Below, piece by piece: positions 9,510-18,024 of a stretch of DNA of 64,000 nucleotides. The notes under the pieces are model-generated. The model ran no database searches. It was not told the origin of the DNA and saw only the letters and a list, made by a program, of their open reading frames with translations. The translations under genes and the position numbers were made by a program. Each line of letters starts with the position of its first letter. The first letter of the stretch is position 1. This DNA comes from Chloroflexota bacterium (GTDB lineage Bacteria > Chloroflexota > Dehalococcoidia > Tepidiformales > Tepidiformaceae): NCBI GenBank assembly GCA_016191435.1, contig JACPOQ010000022.1, positions 1-64,000 on the forward strand, given 5' to 3'.

Positions 9510-9980
9510 TTAGCCCTTCTTCGCGGCGTACTGGATGGCCTTCACGATGTGCTGGTAGCCGGTGCAGCGGCAGAAGTTGCCGTCGATGCCCTTGCGGATC
9601 TCGGCTTCGCTGGGGTTCGGGTTTTCGTTGAGGAGATCGACGCCCGACATGATCATGCCGGGGGTGCAGTAGCCGCACTGCAGGCCGTGCTCTTCCCAGA
9701 AGCCTTCCTGCATGGCGTGGAGGCCGCCTTCGGGGGCGAGGCCTTCGATCGTCTGGAGGTTGCAGCCATCGGCCTGCACGGCGAAGATCGTGCACGATTT
9801 CGCGCTCTGGCCATCGACCATGATGGTGCAGGCGCCGCACTGGCTCGTGTCGCAGCCGACATGGGTGCCGGTGAGGCCGAGGTTTTCGCGCAGGAAGTGG
9901 ACGAGCAGCAGGCGCGGCTCGACCTCGGCGGTGCGGACTTTGCCGTTGACGGTGATGGTGACTGGGACCCTGGTGGACAT
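9510..9980 (-). CDS. coxS: [2Fe-2S] small subunit of a cox-type hydroxylase
   Basis: 156 residues from the ATG at 9980, chosen because GGAGG lies just upstream and the protein then has family length; a longer in-frame reading toward 11114 is noise. The N-terminal plant-type [2Fe-2S] cluster is bound by [11 protein letters not shown], and the C-terminal four-helix cluster by CGYCTPG and NFCRCTGYQ. Passes electrons from molybdenum to FAD. Second gene of the operon. Confidence 0.95.
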   Translation of the reverse strand: MSTRVPVTITVNGKVRTAEVEPRLLLVHFLRENLGLTGTHVGCDTSQCGACTIMVDGQSAKSCTIFAVQADGCNLQTIEGLAPEGGLHAMQEGFWEEHGLQCGYCTPGMIMSGVDLLNENPNPSEAEIRKGIDGNFCRCTGYQHIVKAIQYAAKKG

Positions 9981-10006
9981 GAACCCTCCGGACCGGGCTG
10001 GGCGCA

Positions 10007-10456
10007 CTAAGTCGTGCGCGCTTCGACCTGCTTCTCCATGGCTTTGAAGAACTGGCCAATCATAAGCTTGGCGGCGCCGCCGAGCAGCCGGCTGCCGAGG
10101 CGGGCGATCGCGCCCTGGGCTTTGACTTCGCCGGTGTAGGACACGAGCGTGCCGCCCGGTATATCGGTGAGGTGCATCACGGCATCGCCCTGGACGTGCC
10201 CGGGCTTGCCGCTGCCTGCAACGAGGAGCCGGTAGGTCTGGCGCGCCTCGTCGAGATCCTTCACCTGGACGTTCCCGGTATAGGTGCCCTTGATGGCGGC
10301 GATGCCGACCCTGATGGTGAGGTCGTAGGATTCGGGGCTGACTTCCTCGAACCGTTCGCAGCCGGGCATCGAGGCTTGCAGCGCCTGCCGATCGAGGAGC
10401 GCCTGCCAGACCTTGTCGCGCGGTGCTTTGAAGTGGTGGTCGCCGGTTATTTCCAT
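10007..10456 (-). CDS. coxG: CoxG-like SRPBCC-family protein
   Basis: 149 residues from ATG 10456; an upstream in-frame GTG at 10483 is possible but adds only a basic MARRIRTKH leader. Family SRPBCC/CoxG (hydrophobic-cavity fold), typically linked to molybdenum hydroxylases and thought to help membrane association or maturation. Typical features seen: N-terminal [14 protein letters not shown], then PGCERFEE, and C-terminal [17 protein letters not shown]. First gene of the operon, 26 nt before coxS. In other genomes CoxG lies with CoxSLM and the CoxD/E maturation genes; here a CoxD-like ATPase is 12 kb away. Confidence 0.85.
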   Translation of the reverse strand: MEITGDHHFKAPRDKVWQALLDRQALQASMPGCERFEEVSPESYDLTIRVGIAAIKGTYTGNVQVKDLDEARQTYRLLVAGSGKPGHVQGDAVMHLTDIPGGTLVSYTGEVKAQGAIARLGSRLLGGAAKLMIGQFFKAMEKQVEARTT

Positions 10457-10484
10457 GTGTTTTGTTCGAATTCTCCGCGCCACG

Positions 10485-10604
10485 CCTGCCGGGACGGCAG
10501 GATCGAGGCCGCGCTATCGTAGCGATCCGCGCGCACGGTCTCAACCACTCGATAGCGATGGCGAACGAGGCCGCCGCGTGCAACGGCGGAGTTTGGGCTA
10601 GAAT
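10485..10604. promoter_or_regulatory. Divergent control region: cox operon (-) and alcohol dehydrogenase (+)
   Basis: Rightward TAGAAT at 10599-10604 lies 30 nt before the dehydrogenase ATG, with GGAGG at 10621-10625. Leftward TACGAT at 10521-10516 gives a leader of about 55 nt for coxG. That leader contains a 7-bp inverted repeat with a 3-nt centre (CCTGCCG/CGGCAGG, 10485-10501) that could be an operator or mRNA hairpin. No regulator gene is adjacent. Confidence 0.45.
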
Positions 10605-10634
10605 CCGCGGACTGTTCGAAGGAGGCCAACTACC

Positions 10635-11732
10635 ATGCCAACCGCAGCACGCGTCGTCGTCGTCCCCGGGGAGCCGGGCCCGCTCCAGATCCACGAAGTG
10701 AGCCTGCCGGATCCAGGACCCTACCAGGTGGTGGTGAAGCAGTACGCGAGCGGCGTTTGCCATTCGCAATTGCACCAGATGCACCGGCCGCGCACCGGGG
10801 CGGCGCAGATCCTCGGGCACGAATCGACCGGCGTCGTGATGAAGAAGGGGAGCGAGGTCCGCCACGTGAAGGAAGGCGATACCGTGATGGTGACGTGGGT
10901 CCCGCGCGATGCCGCGAACGCCACGCGCCGCGCGGAATCGGTGTCGCTGGAACTGCCGGGCGGGGTGGTGGCGCAATCGCAGAACGTGTTCACGTGGGCC
11001 GACATCACGCTCGCCGATGAGCAGTACGTGGTGGCGATGCCTGCGAATGAGCGAAAGGATGTGACTTCGATCATCGGCTGCGCGGTGATGACCGGGGCCG
11101 GCGCGGTGTACCACACGGCAGGCGTAAAGAAAGGGGAAAGCGTGGCTGTCTTCGGCGTTGGCGGCGTGGGACTCTCGGCCATCGCTGCCGCGGCGGTCGT
11201 CGGCGCGGACCCGATTATCGCGGTGGACTTGAACCCCGCGAAGCTGGAGTTCGCGAAAAAATTCGGCGCCACCATCGGCGTCGATGCTTCGAAGACCAAC
11301 GCGGTAGAGGAAGTGCGGCGCCTGACGCAGAAGTCCGACAAGTTCGACTTCCTCGGGCAGCCCGTCGCGGGCGCCGACTTCGCGTTCGACTGCATTGGCG
11401 TGCCGCAGACGATGGAGCAGATCTTCGCGGCCTCGCGCAGCGGCACATCGGGCGAGCTACACGGCGGCACGTCGGTGCTTGTGGGCGTGCCGCAGACACC
11501 GCTGAACATTTCGGCGATCGAGATGCTGCTGCACGAGAAGAAGTACATCGGCAGTCTCGGCGGCTCGTGCGTGCCGGACCGCGATTTCCCCATGTTCCTG
11601 CGCTGGTTCAACGAAGGCGACCTGGACCTCGACGCGATGGTCACGGCGCGCTACTCGCTGGACCAGATCGGCGAGGCGACGGCGGCGCTGGAGAAGGGGC
11701 AGATTTCGGGCCGGGCGATCATGGAGTTTTAG
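10635..11732 (+). CDS. Zinc-dependent alcohol dehydrogenase (MDR superfamily)
   Basis: 365 residues. Catalytic-zinc ligands: Cys in GVCHSQL, His-Glu in GHEST and Cys in IIGCAVMTG. The Rossmann motif GVGGVGLSA followed by AVDLNP (acidic residue at the end of strand 2) indicates NAD(H). The structural-zinc lobe, which normally holds four cysteines near residues 95-115, has none, so this belongs to the branch lacking the second zinc. Closest broad resemblance is to class III/thiol-linked dehydrogenases; the substrate is unknown. Strong RBS GGAGG ten nt upstream. Divergent from the cox operon. Confidence 0.9.
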   Translation: MPTAARVVVVPGEPGPLQIHEVSLPDPGPYQVVVKQYASGVCHSQLHQMHRPRTGAAQILGHESTGVVMKKGSEVRHVKEGDTVMVTWVPRDAANATRRAESVSLELPGGVVAQSQNVFTWADITLADEQYVVAMPANERKDVTSIIGCAVMTGAGAVYHTAGVKKGESVAVFGVGGVGLSAIAAAAVVGADPIIAVDLNPAKLEFAKKFGATIGVDASKTNAVEEVRRLTQKSDKFDFLGQPVAGADFAFDCIGVPQTMEQIFAASRSGTSGELHGGTSVLVGVPQTPLNISAIEMLLHEKKYIGSLGGSCVPDRDFPMFLRWFNEGDLDLDAMVTARYSLDQIGEATAALEKGQISGRAIMEF

Positions 11733-11742
11733 AGGGGAGGGC

Positions 11743-11770
11743 GTTGGGCGTTGGCTGTTGGGCGTTGGCC
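11743..11770 (+). repeat. Heptamer array A (GTTGGGC), four units
   Basis: Units GTTGGGC, GTTGGCT, GTTGGGC, GTTGGCC at exact 7-bp spacing, directly after the dehydrogenase stop. CGTTGGGCGTT (11742-11752) has its exact complement AACGCCCAACG at 11804-11814, so the transcript can fold into an 11-bp stem that may act as a terminator ahead of prmA. Confidence 0.75.
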
Positions 11771-11825
11771 GGCAAGCTGGCGCAGGCGTCCTGGCCCGCT
11801 CCTAACGCCCAACGTCCCCCTGCGC

Positions 11826-11831
11826 TACCAT
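11826..11831 (+). promoter_or_regulatory. -10 TACCAT, leaderless start of prmA
   Basis: TACCAT is 7 nt before the prmA ATG at 11839. No ribosome binding site is seen. Confidence 0.45.
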
Positions 11832-11838
11832 CGGGCCG

Positions 11839-12738
11839 ATGCTCTGGTTCGAGATAACGGCGGCGGCGCCGCCGGACGAGGTCGATGCGGTCGCCGCGCT
11901 GATGCGCGACGTCGCGCCGGGCGGGGTCACGATCGAGGAGCCGGTCGACATCCTCGGACCGGAGATGGGGTTCCGAGTGCGGGGCGGGGAGCCGGTGCTC
12001 GTGCGCGCCTACCTGCCCGCGAGCGAGCTCGGGGCGGTGCTGACCGACGACCTCCGCCAGGCGATGCAGGCGTTCCCCGCCGTGGAGCTGATCGCGCGGC
12101 CGATCTACGAGCAAGACTGGGCGGTCAGCTGGCGCGAGTTCTTCGGGGTGGTCGACAGCGGGCGGCGGCTGGTCATCGTGCCGTCGTGGATCGAGCACGA
12201 ACCCGCCCCGGGCCAGGTGGTCATCAGGTTGGACCCGGGGCAGGCGTTCGGGACCGGGCACCACGAAACAACACGGCTCTGCCTGGCGGCGATCGAGGAC
12301 CTGCTGACGCCGGGAATCGAGATGTTGGACGTCGGGACCGGGTCGGGCGTGCTGGCCATCGCAGCGGTGTTGCTGGGAGCGGGGCACGCCGACGGCATCG
12401 ATGTCGACCCGGTGGCGGTCGAGATCGCGCGCGCCAACGCCGAGGCAAACGGCGTGGCGGAACGCCTGAGCCTGCGGGCAGGGCGGCTGGAGCCGGGCGC
12501 GGGCCGGCGCTACGGGCTCGTGGTTTCGAATATCAGCACCGACGCGAACATCGGGCTGGCGCCAGCGTTCGGGACCGCGGTGGCGCCAGGGGGCGTGCTC
12601 GTCCTCAGTGGGATCCTGGCGGCGGACGCGCGGCGGGTGGCTGCGGCGATGGCGGTAGAGGGATTCCGGCTCACCGGGGCGCGGTACGAGCGCGACTGGT
12701 GCTTGTTGGAGTTGGTGGCGGCGGTCGCGCCCGAATAG
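11839..12738 (+). CDS. prmA: Ribosomal protein L11 methyltransferase
   Basis: 299 residues, family length. Trimethylates ribosomal protein L11 using S-adenosylmethionine. The PrmA hallmark loop DPGQAFGTGHHETT (about 133-146) and SAM motif LDVGTGSGVLAIAA (about 160) are intact, as is the VSNIS segment (usual family form VxNIL). The N-terminal L11-recognition domain spans about 1-85. It is convergent with the D,D-carboxypeptidase gene. Confidence 0.93.
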   Translation: MLWFEITAAAPPDEVDAVAALMRDVAPGGVTIEEPVDILGPEMGFRVRGGEPVLVRAYLPASELGAVLTDDLRQAMQAFPAVELIARPIYEQDWAVSWREFFGVVDSGRRLVIVPSWIEHEPAPGQVVIRLDPGQAFGTGHHETTRLCLAAIEDLLTPGIEMLDVGTGSGVLAIAAVLLGAGHADGIDVDPVAVEIARANAEANGVAERLSLRAGRLEPGAGRRYGLVVSNISTDANIGLAPAFGTAVAPGGVLVLSGILAADARRVAAAMAVEGFRLTGARYERDWCLLELVAAVAPE

Positions 12739-12775
12739 TACGGCGGACCAAAGCCGCGACGGTCGCGGCTCTGAC

Positions 12776-13723
12776 TCATTGGGGCCAGGAGTAGGTGGCG
12801 AACGCCCATTCGATGAGCGCGATGGCGTCGCGGGCGCGGTACGGGTCGTTGAGGAGCACGACGAAGACCTGGTGGCCGTTGCGCGTGGCGGAGGCCACGA
12901 ACGTGCGGCCGGCGCCGTCGGTGAACCCGGTTTTGACGCCATCGACGCCGTCGGTGTAGCCGAGGAGCGGGTTGGTGTTCAAGAGCTCAATGTCACGGCT
13001 GCCGCGGGCGACCCAGCGTTCCGCGGACACCACCTCGCGAAAGGCGGCGAGGCTCATTGCGTAGCGTCCGAGCAGCGCGAGGTCATATGCGGTGGAATTT
13101 TGGCCGGCGTCGGCGAGGCCGTCGACGTCCGCGAACCGCGTACCGGTGAGGCCAAGGCGGGCCGCGAGCGCGTTCAACTGCGCGACAAACTCGGTCTCGT
13201 CCCCGGCGACGGCGCGGGCGATCGCGACGGCGGCATCGCTGCCGGAAGGGAGCAGCATCCCGTAGAGGAGGTCACGGAGCGTAAAGCGGTCGCCGGCCCC
13301 GAGGCCCATGACGGAGCTGTCGGCTTCGACCTCCATCGTCCACGCGTCCACGTCCACGACGACAGGGCGGTCGAGGTCGCCCTGTTCGATCGCCAGGACG
13401 GCGGTCGCAATCTTGACGAGGCTCGCCGGTGGGAGGCGCAGGCGCTCATTGACGCCGAACAGGACGGCTGCCACCGCGCCACCGGCGGGCGCCGGGTCGG
13501 GGCGGGTTGCGACCGGCGGCCGCGGGACAGGCGCGGGCTGAGCAATTGCGGCCGCCGCTGGTGCGATTGACGTGGGTGTGGGCATCGCAGACGGCGGCGT
13601 GGCGTCAACATTCGTGGCCGGAAGGACGGGAGCCTGCAGCGCGGGCTTTTCGGGACCGCCGCACGCGACGGCGAGCAGGGCCACGGCGGCGAGCATGGCG
13701 GCCGCGATGGTGATTCGTGGCAT
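12776..13723 (-). CDS. D-alanyl-D-alanine carboxypeptidase (S11), lipoprotein
   Basis: 315 residues from ATG 13723; this start gives a clean lipoprotein signal (hydrophobic stretch ending LLAVAC, lipobox Cys), whereas the in-frame start at 13831 would bury it. A Pro/Ala-rich linker (about 25-85) leads to the serine peptidase fold: SLVK (SxxK), SGS where the family usually has SxN, and VKTGFT (KTG). Trims peptidoglycan stem peptides outside the membrane. The Asn-to-Ser change in the second motif is unusual and could alter activity. Monocistronic, convergent with prmA. Confidence 0.88.
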   Translation of the reverse strand: MPRITIAAAMLAAVALLAVACGGPEKPALQAPVLPATNVDATPPSAMPTPTSIAPAAAAIAQPAPVPRPPVATRPDPAPAGGAVAAVLFGVNERLRLPPASLVKIATAVLAIEQGDLDRPVVVDVDAWTMEVEADSSVMGLGAGDRFTLRDLLYGMLLPSGSDAAVAIARAVAGDETEFVAQLNALAARLGLTGTRFADVDGLADAGQNSTAYDLALLGRYAMSLAAFREVVSAERWVARGSRDIELLNTNPLLGYTDGVDGVKTGFTDGAGRTFVASATRNGHQVFVVLLNDPYRARDAIALIEWAFATYSWPQ

Positions 13724-14035
13724 CGAGTATTTGCGCGTGGGCCGGGCGCTGCCCGGCCGGGGAGTCGTTTGCAGATCATGCCAGCGCATCGGTGCGAAAA
13801 GACTACCAGCGAACGCGGATCTGCCTGGCAAATTCGTGGTGGTGGGGCCGCACCGGTGGCCGGCAAGCCAGCGCGGCGCCCCTGGACGAAGAGTTCGCCC
13901 CGCAACCTTGCCGGCCTGGCGGCCTCGCGATGACGGCGGTGGCCGCGCAGGGAGAGGCCCCTCTCCCGTGTGGAAGAGAGGCCGTGCCGGGGTTGGGACG
14001 GGCGGGCGCCCGGCTCCGGCGGCGCCGCGCTGCCG
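13724..14035. other. Intergenic 312 bp, no gene recognised
   Basis: GC-rich spacer between two minus-strand genes. The only structure seen is a perfect inverted repeat, GGGAGAGG-CC-CCTCTCCC (13950-13967), downstream of the MMPL gene. It could be a transcription-end hairpin but lacks a T-run. Confidence 0.5.
13950..13967 (-). terminator. Inverted repeat, possible terminator of the MMPL gene
   Basis: 8-bp arms GGGAGAGG/CCTCTCCC around CC, about 70 nt past the MMPL stop. No poly-U on either strand, so intrinsic termination is uncertain. Confidence 0.3.
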
Positions 14036-16255
14036 CTACTGGCCGCCGGCGGGCGAGCCAACGATCTCCGGCGCATGGGGGTCGCGGGCGCCTTCGACGT
14101 TGAGGTGAGGGAGGATCCGGTCGAGCCAGCCCGGGAGCCACCAGTTGGCGTCGCCGAGGAGCTCCATGGTCGCCGGCACAAGGATGAGCCGGACGATCGT
14201 TGCGTCGACGAAGATGGCGGCGGCGAGGCCGAGGCCAATCTCCTTGACGATGCGGTTATCGCCGAGCACGAAGGCGAGGAAGACGGCGACCATGATCGCG
14301 GCGGCGGCCGTGATGACGCGCGCCGTCGCGGTCAGGCCGTTGCTGACGGCCGTGCCGTTGTCCTTCGTACGGACGTACTCCTCTCGAATGCGGCTAATGA
14401 GGAACACCTCGTAGTCCATGGAGAGGCCAAAGAGGATGGCGAAGAAGAACATCGGCAGGAACACTTCCACCGGGCCCTTTTCGATGCCGAAGAAATCGGC
14501 GCCCCAACCCCACTGGAAGACGGCGACCACGACGCCATACGCCGCGCCGATCGACAGCAGATTCATGACCGCGGCCTTCAGCGCGACGAGGATCGAGCGG
14601 AAGACCATCGTCAGCAGGATGAAGCTGAGGCCGATAACGCCCGCGAACAGGAACGGCATGCGCTGGCCGATGCGGTCGGAGATATCGATGGAGACGGCGT
14701 TGCCGCCGGTGACGAAGACCTGGGCGCCGGTGCCGTTCACGGCCCGCGGGAGGACCGTATCTCGCAGCTGATGCACCAGCGCGGAGGTGCGCTCGTCCTG
14801 GGCTGCGGTCGTGGGGATGACGGTGATGACGGCGGTGTCCCCCGCGGGATTCAGGGCCGGGTCAGCCACCTGGGCGATCCCGCCCATGCCGGGAGTGCCG
14901 GCGCCGCCAGGCATGAGAGCATTCTGCACGGTTGCGGCCGCGTCTTTCACGCCCCCGTCTTTTTCAACGACGACCAGCAGCGGCGCATTGTAGCCGGGCC
15001 CGAAGCCCTTCGCGAGGAGGTCGTAGGCGCGGCGCGTGTGGAGCGTTGTGGAGCCGTTGCTGGCGTCGGTGAAACCGAGCCGCATCGAAAGCACGGGGGA
15101 GCCAAGAAGCAGGAGGATGGCCGCGGCGCCGACCGCATAGGGCAGCGGGCGTTTCTGGATACCCGTGCTCAGCCGGTACCAGCCGCTGTTCGTGTCCACA
15201 CCTTCCCGCGAGTGGAGGAACGGGACGCGCAGGCTATCGATGCGCCGGCCGATGAGCGAAAGCATCGCGGGGACGAAGAAGAGGGCCACGAGGACCGCCA
15301 TCGCCACCACGACCGCCGCAGCGGCGCCCACCCAGGCGATGAACGGCAAGCCCATCGCGAAGAGCCCGAAGAACGCGATCGCCACGACGATGCCGGCGAA
15401 GATCACGGAACGGCCCGCGGTCGTGAGGGCGAGGACGACCGACTCCTCGACGTTGCGGCCACGGTGGAGACCTTCGCGGAAGCGCGTGACCACGAGCAGG
15501 CTGTAATCGATGCCGACGCCGATCCCGATCATCGCGATGAACGAGCCGCTGAAGTCCGGGAAGGGGATGAAGCGCGCGAGCACCGTGACGATGGCGATGC
15601 CGCTCCCCACGCCGAAGAGCGCCGCGCTGATGGGCAGGCCCATCGCCACAAGCGAGCCGAACGCAAGGAAGAGGATGATGACGGCGGCGAGCAAGCCGAG
15701 GCCTTCGGAGCCGAACTTCGGCTCCTCGGTCATGCGGACGATGTCGCCACCGGTTTCGACGCGCAGGCCATCGCTGTTGGCGGCGTCGATGCGGGCCACG
15801 AAGTTCTTTATCTGGCCGAGGTCGGCCTGATCGGCGCGCTTGTCCCATTGCGCCGAGGCGCGGGCGATCGTGCCGTCCTGCGAGATAGCGCCGGGCGAGG
15901 AGAAGGGCGATTCGACCGCGACGACACCGGGCATCGTCGCCAGGTCCGCAATAAGCGCCTCGATCCGCGGGCGCACGCCGGCGGAATCGATGCCGGCGGA
16001 CGCTTCAAACACGACATCGGCAGAATCGCCCGAGCGCGCCGGGAAGCGCGAATCGAGGAGGTCGAAGCCGGCCTGCGATTCGGAACCCGGGAGCGAGAAC
16101 TCGCCGGCGAAACTGCCGCCGGCGAAGACGGCCGCGGCCACGAGCGCGCCGAGGAGGAGCGCCCACGCGCCGATGATTCGGCCGCGGTGGCGGTAGGAGT
16201 AGCGGGCCCAGCGTTCGAGCAAGGGGGCCCTCACGGGCTGTTGGGGATCGGACAT
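14036..16255 (-). CDS. MMPL/RND-family membrane transporter
   Basis: 739 residues from the ATG at 16255, which has AGGA 6 nt upstream; a GTG one codon earlier is possible. Layout is typical of MmpL/SSD transporters: TM1 at about 30-50, an extracellular domain, a block of five TMs (about 190-370), then a second TM, second extracellular loop and final five-TM block (about 550-725). Conserved GVGIDYSLLVVTRFREGL and LSMDYEVFLISRIREEY sit at the usual proton-relay/loop positions. Likely exports lipids or hydrophobic compounds using proton motive force. No adaptor gene is adjacent. Confidence 0.92.
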   Translation of the reverse strand: MSDPQQPVRAPLLERWARYSYRHRGRIIGAWALLLGALVAAAVFAGGSFAGEFSLPGSESQAGFDLLDSRFPARSGDSADVVFEASAGIDSAGVRPRIEALIADLATMPGVVAVESPFSSPGAISQDGTIARASAQWDKRADQADLGQIKNFVARIDAANSDGLRVETGGDIVRMTEEPKFGSEGLGLLAAVIILFLAFGSLVAMGLPISAALFGVGSGIAIVTVLARFIPFPDFSGSFIAMIGIGVGIDYSLLVVTRFREGLHRGRNVEESVVLALTTAGRSVIFAGIVVAIAFFGLFAMGLPFIAWVGAAAAVVVAMAVLVALFFVPAMLSLIGRRIDSLRVPFLHSREGVDTNSGWYRLSTGIQKRPLPYAVGAAAILLLLGSPVLSMRLGFTDASNGSTTLHTRRAYDLLAKGFGPGYNAPLLVVVEKDGGVKDAAATVQNALMPGGAGTPGMGGIAQVADPALNPAGDTAVITVIPTTAAQDERTSALVHQLRDTVLPRAVNGTGAQVFVTGGNAVSIDISDRIGQRMPFLFAGVIGLSFILLTMVFRSILVALKAAVMNLLSIGAAYGVVVAVFQWGWGADFFGIEKGPVEVFLPMFFFAILFGLSMDYEVFLISRIREEYVRTKDNGTAVSNGLTATARVITAAAAIMVAVFLAFVLGDNRIVKEIGLGLAAAIFVDATIVRLILVPATMELLGDANWWLPGWLDRILPHLNVEGARDPHAPEIVGSPAGGQ

Positions 16256-16354
16256 CACATTTCCTTTGAGCGCGCCGAGGCGGGCGCTGGGGGCACGGAA
16301 ACATTCCCGCGCCCAGGGGCTGTGATCCTACTGTGCGGTGCATTCGTGAACGAT

Positions 16355-16372
16355 CTGTGGCCTGGGCCACAG
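16355..16372. promoter_or_regulatory. 18-bp perfect palindrome upstream of the MMPL gene
   Basis: CTGTGGCC-TG-GGCCACAG, two perfect 8-bp arms, 100 bp upstream of the transporter start. It has the size of a TetR-type operator and lies between the transporter and the 3' remnant of another gene; it could instead be that remnant's terminator. Confidence 0.4.
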
Positions 16373-16422
16373 TTTGCTGGTGCTGGAACCCGCCCCTTGA
16401 CGCGGCGGGCGGGGGGCCCGGC

Positions 16423-16677
16423 TTAGCCCACTTCGTTCATCAGGCGTCCCACCTCCGCGGTCCGTGCCGCCAGGTCGGTGATGGCGGCGTTGATGCGTTT
16501 GAGTTCGCCGGCGAGTTCCTGGTGCGCGGCCACGGCCTCTTCGGCGATCTGCTGGTAGGCCGGGTCGCGCGCGATTGCCGAGCGCACCCGCCAGGTCGTG
16601 AAGATCTGGTAGAAAAGGAAGGTGATGACTTCCTCCGAAAGTTCGAGCGTGCCTGCGACCAGGCCGTGCGTCCTGCA
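16423..16677 (-). pseudogene. Remnant or non-ATG small ORF of unknown family
   Basis: From a stop at 16423-16425, a minus-strand frame stays open for about 85 codons with convincing composition: a hydrophobic EEVITFLFYQIFTTWRVR segment, then a helical, coiled-coil-like tail ending VGRLMNEVG. An in-frame TAG stops the frame just upstream and there is no ATG or GTG start, so it is probably the 3' end of a decayed gene. It points at the MMPL gene and might have been its regulator, but no DNA-binding domain is visible. Confidence 0.4.
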
Positions 16678-16970
16678 CTTCGGGCTCTAACTAACCTCTG
16701 TAGTGCTGGCGCGGGCGGGAGGCGTTCCGAAGGGACATCGAACGGCGCGGGCGGGATCGACACGGCCGTCGCCGATGCCTGTCCTGGGGCCGGCTCCCGG
16801 TGGCCGTACCGCGCGAAGCCTCGTGCTTTGGTGCCGGCGCCGCCGGTGACGTCCGCCGGGAACCGATCGTGCGGGTGCGGAGTTGAAACGTGTGGAGATG
16901 AGTCCGGCGGTGCTTTGCACGATCGGAAGTGCTTTCCAAGACACCTTAACCGGACCGACATCGCCCATTG
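16678..16970. other. Intergenic, no gene recognised
   Basis: Short overlapping frames on both strands are Arg/Pro-rich and look like noise. Nothing recognised upstream of the moxR promoter. Confidence 0.4.
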
Positions 16971-16971
16971 C

Positions 16972-16977
16972 TATAAT
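16972..16977 (+). promoter_or_regulatory. -10 TATAAT of the moxR operon
   Basis: Consensus TATAAT about 88 nt upstream of the moxR start. No clear -35 at 17 nt; CTTAAC lies about 20 nt upstream. Confidence 0.5.
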
Positions 16978-17064
16978 CCGCCCGACTCGGTGGCGCGGCC
17001 CCTGCGGACTCAGTTCACAGGTTATGTCCAAACTCACCGCTAATCACCGCCACGGAGTTGCCCG

Positions 17065-18015
17065 TTGGAAGACCCCAAAGTTGTAGCCGAGCGGATCGTC
17101 GAAAACGTTGAGCGGGTGATCGTGGGCAAACGCCGCGAACTCCGGCTCGCCATCACCTCGCTGATGTGCGGCGGGCATATGCTCATCGAGGACGTGCCCG
17201 GCGTGGGCAAGACCATGCTGGCGCGCGCGATCGCCACCTCCACCGGCTGTTCGTTCAAGCGCATCCAGTTCACGCCGGACCTGTTGCCCAGCGATATCAC
17301 GGGTGTATCCATCTACAACCAGAAGACGAACGAGTTCGAGTTTCGGGAAGGGCCGATCATCGCCCAGATCGTGCTCGCGGACGAAGTGAACAGGGCGACG
17401 CCGAAGACGCAGTCGGCGCTCCTGGAGGCGATGGAGGAGCGTCAGGTCACGGTCGACGGCATCACACACCGGATGCCGGCGCCGTTCATGGTGATGGCGA
17501 CGCAGAACCCGATCGAATACGAAGGCACGTTCCCGCTGCCGGAAGCGCAGCTGGACCGCTTCCTCATCCGCATCCACCTCGGCTATCCGAGCGGGACGGA
17601 CGAGGTCCTCGTGCTGGACCAGCAGCAGACGCAGCACCCGGTGGACACGATAGGCCAGGTCACGGACTCGACCGAAATCCTGCAGCTGCAGAAGGCGGTC
17701 AAGGAGATCTACGTCGACCCGCTGATCAAGCAGTACATCGTCGAGCTGGCGCGGGCCACGCGCGAACACGAATCGGCATACCTCGGCGCCAGCCCCCGCG
17801 GCTCGCTCGCGCTGTTCCGCACGAGCCAGGCACGGGCGCTGCTCGAAGGGCGCGATTTCGTCACCCCGGACGACGTGAAGGAACTCGCGCTGGTCACACT
17901 CGGGCACCGCATCATCATGAGCCCCGGCGCCAAGGTGAAGGGCGCCACGGTGGCGGACGTCGTCGCCAATTGTCTCGCGCGGGTGCCGGTCCCCGGCGCG
18001 CGTGCCCGCGCCTGA
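17065..18015 (+). CDS. moxR: MoxR-family AAA+ ATPase
   Basis: 316 residues from a TTG start preceded by GGAG. Walker [10 protein letters not shown] (about 43-51), Walker [10 protein letters not shown], sensor 1 [11 protein letters not shown], arginine-finger region DRFLIR. MoxR proteins act as chaperone-like ATPases for VWA or metalloprotein partners. First gene of a three-gene operon moxR - DUF58 - transglutaminase-like, a very common arrangement. Confidence 0.93.
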   Translation: MEDPKVVAERIVENVERVIVGKRRELRLAITSLMCGGHMLIEDVPGVGKTMLARAIATSTGCSFKRIQFTPDLLPSDITGVSIYNQKTNEFEFREGPIIAQIVLADEVNRATPKTQSALLEAMEERQVTVDGITHRMPAPFMVMATQNPIEYEGTFPLPEAQLDRFLIRIHLGYPSGTDEVLVLDQQQTQHPVDTIGQVTDSTEILQLQKAVKEIYVDPLIKQYIVELARATREHESAYLGASPRGSLALFRTSQARALLEGRDFVTPDDVKELALVTLGHRIIMSPGAKVKGATVADVVANCLARVPVPGARARA

Positions 18016-18024
18016 GCGGCCGCC

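Noticed and set aside
7131..9980. Form-I CO dehydrogenase
   Set aside because: Both large subunits have the form-II loop AYRGAGR rather than the Cys-containing form-I loop, so CO oxidation is not supported.
9981..11114. Long N-terminal extension of coxS
   Set aside because: It crosses coxG and the divergent promoter region out of frame with them; the family start with GGAGG is at 9980.
13970..16426. 818-codon plus-strand frame opposite the MMPL gene
   Set aside because: Composition is Asp/Glu/Arg/His-rich antisense noise; the minus strand has clear TM and MMPL motifs.
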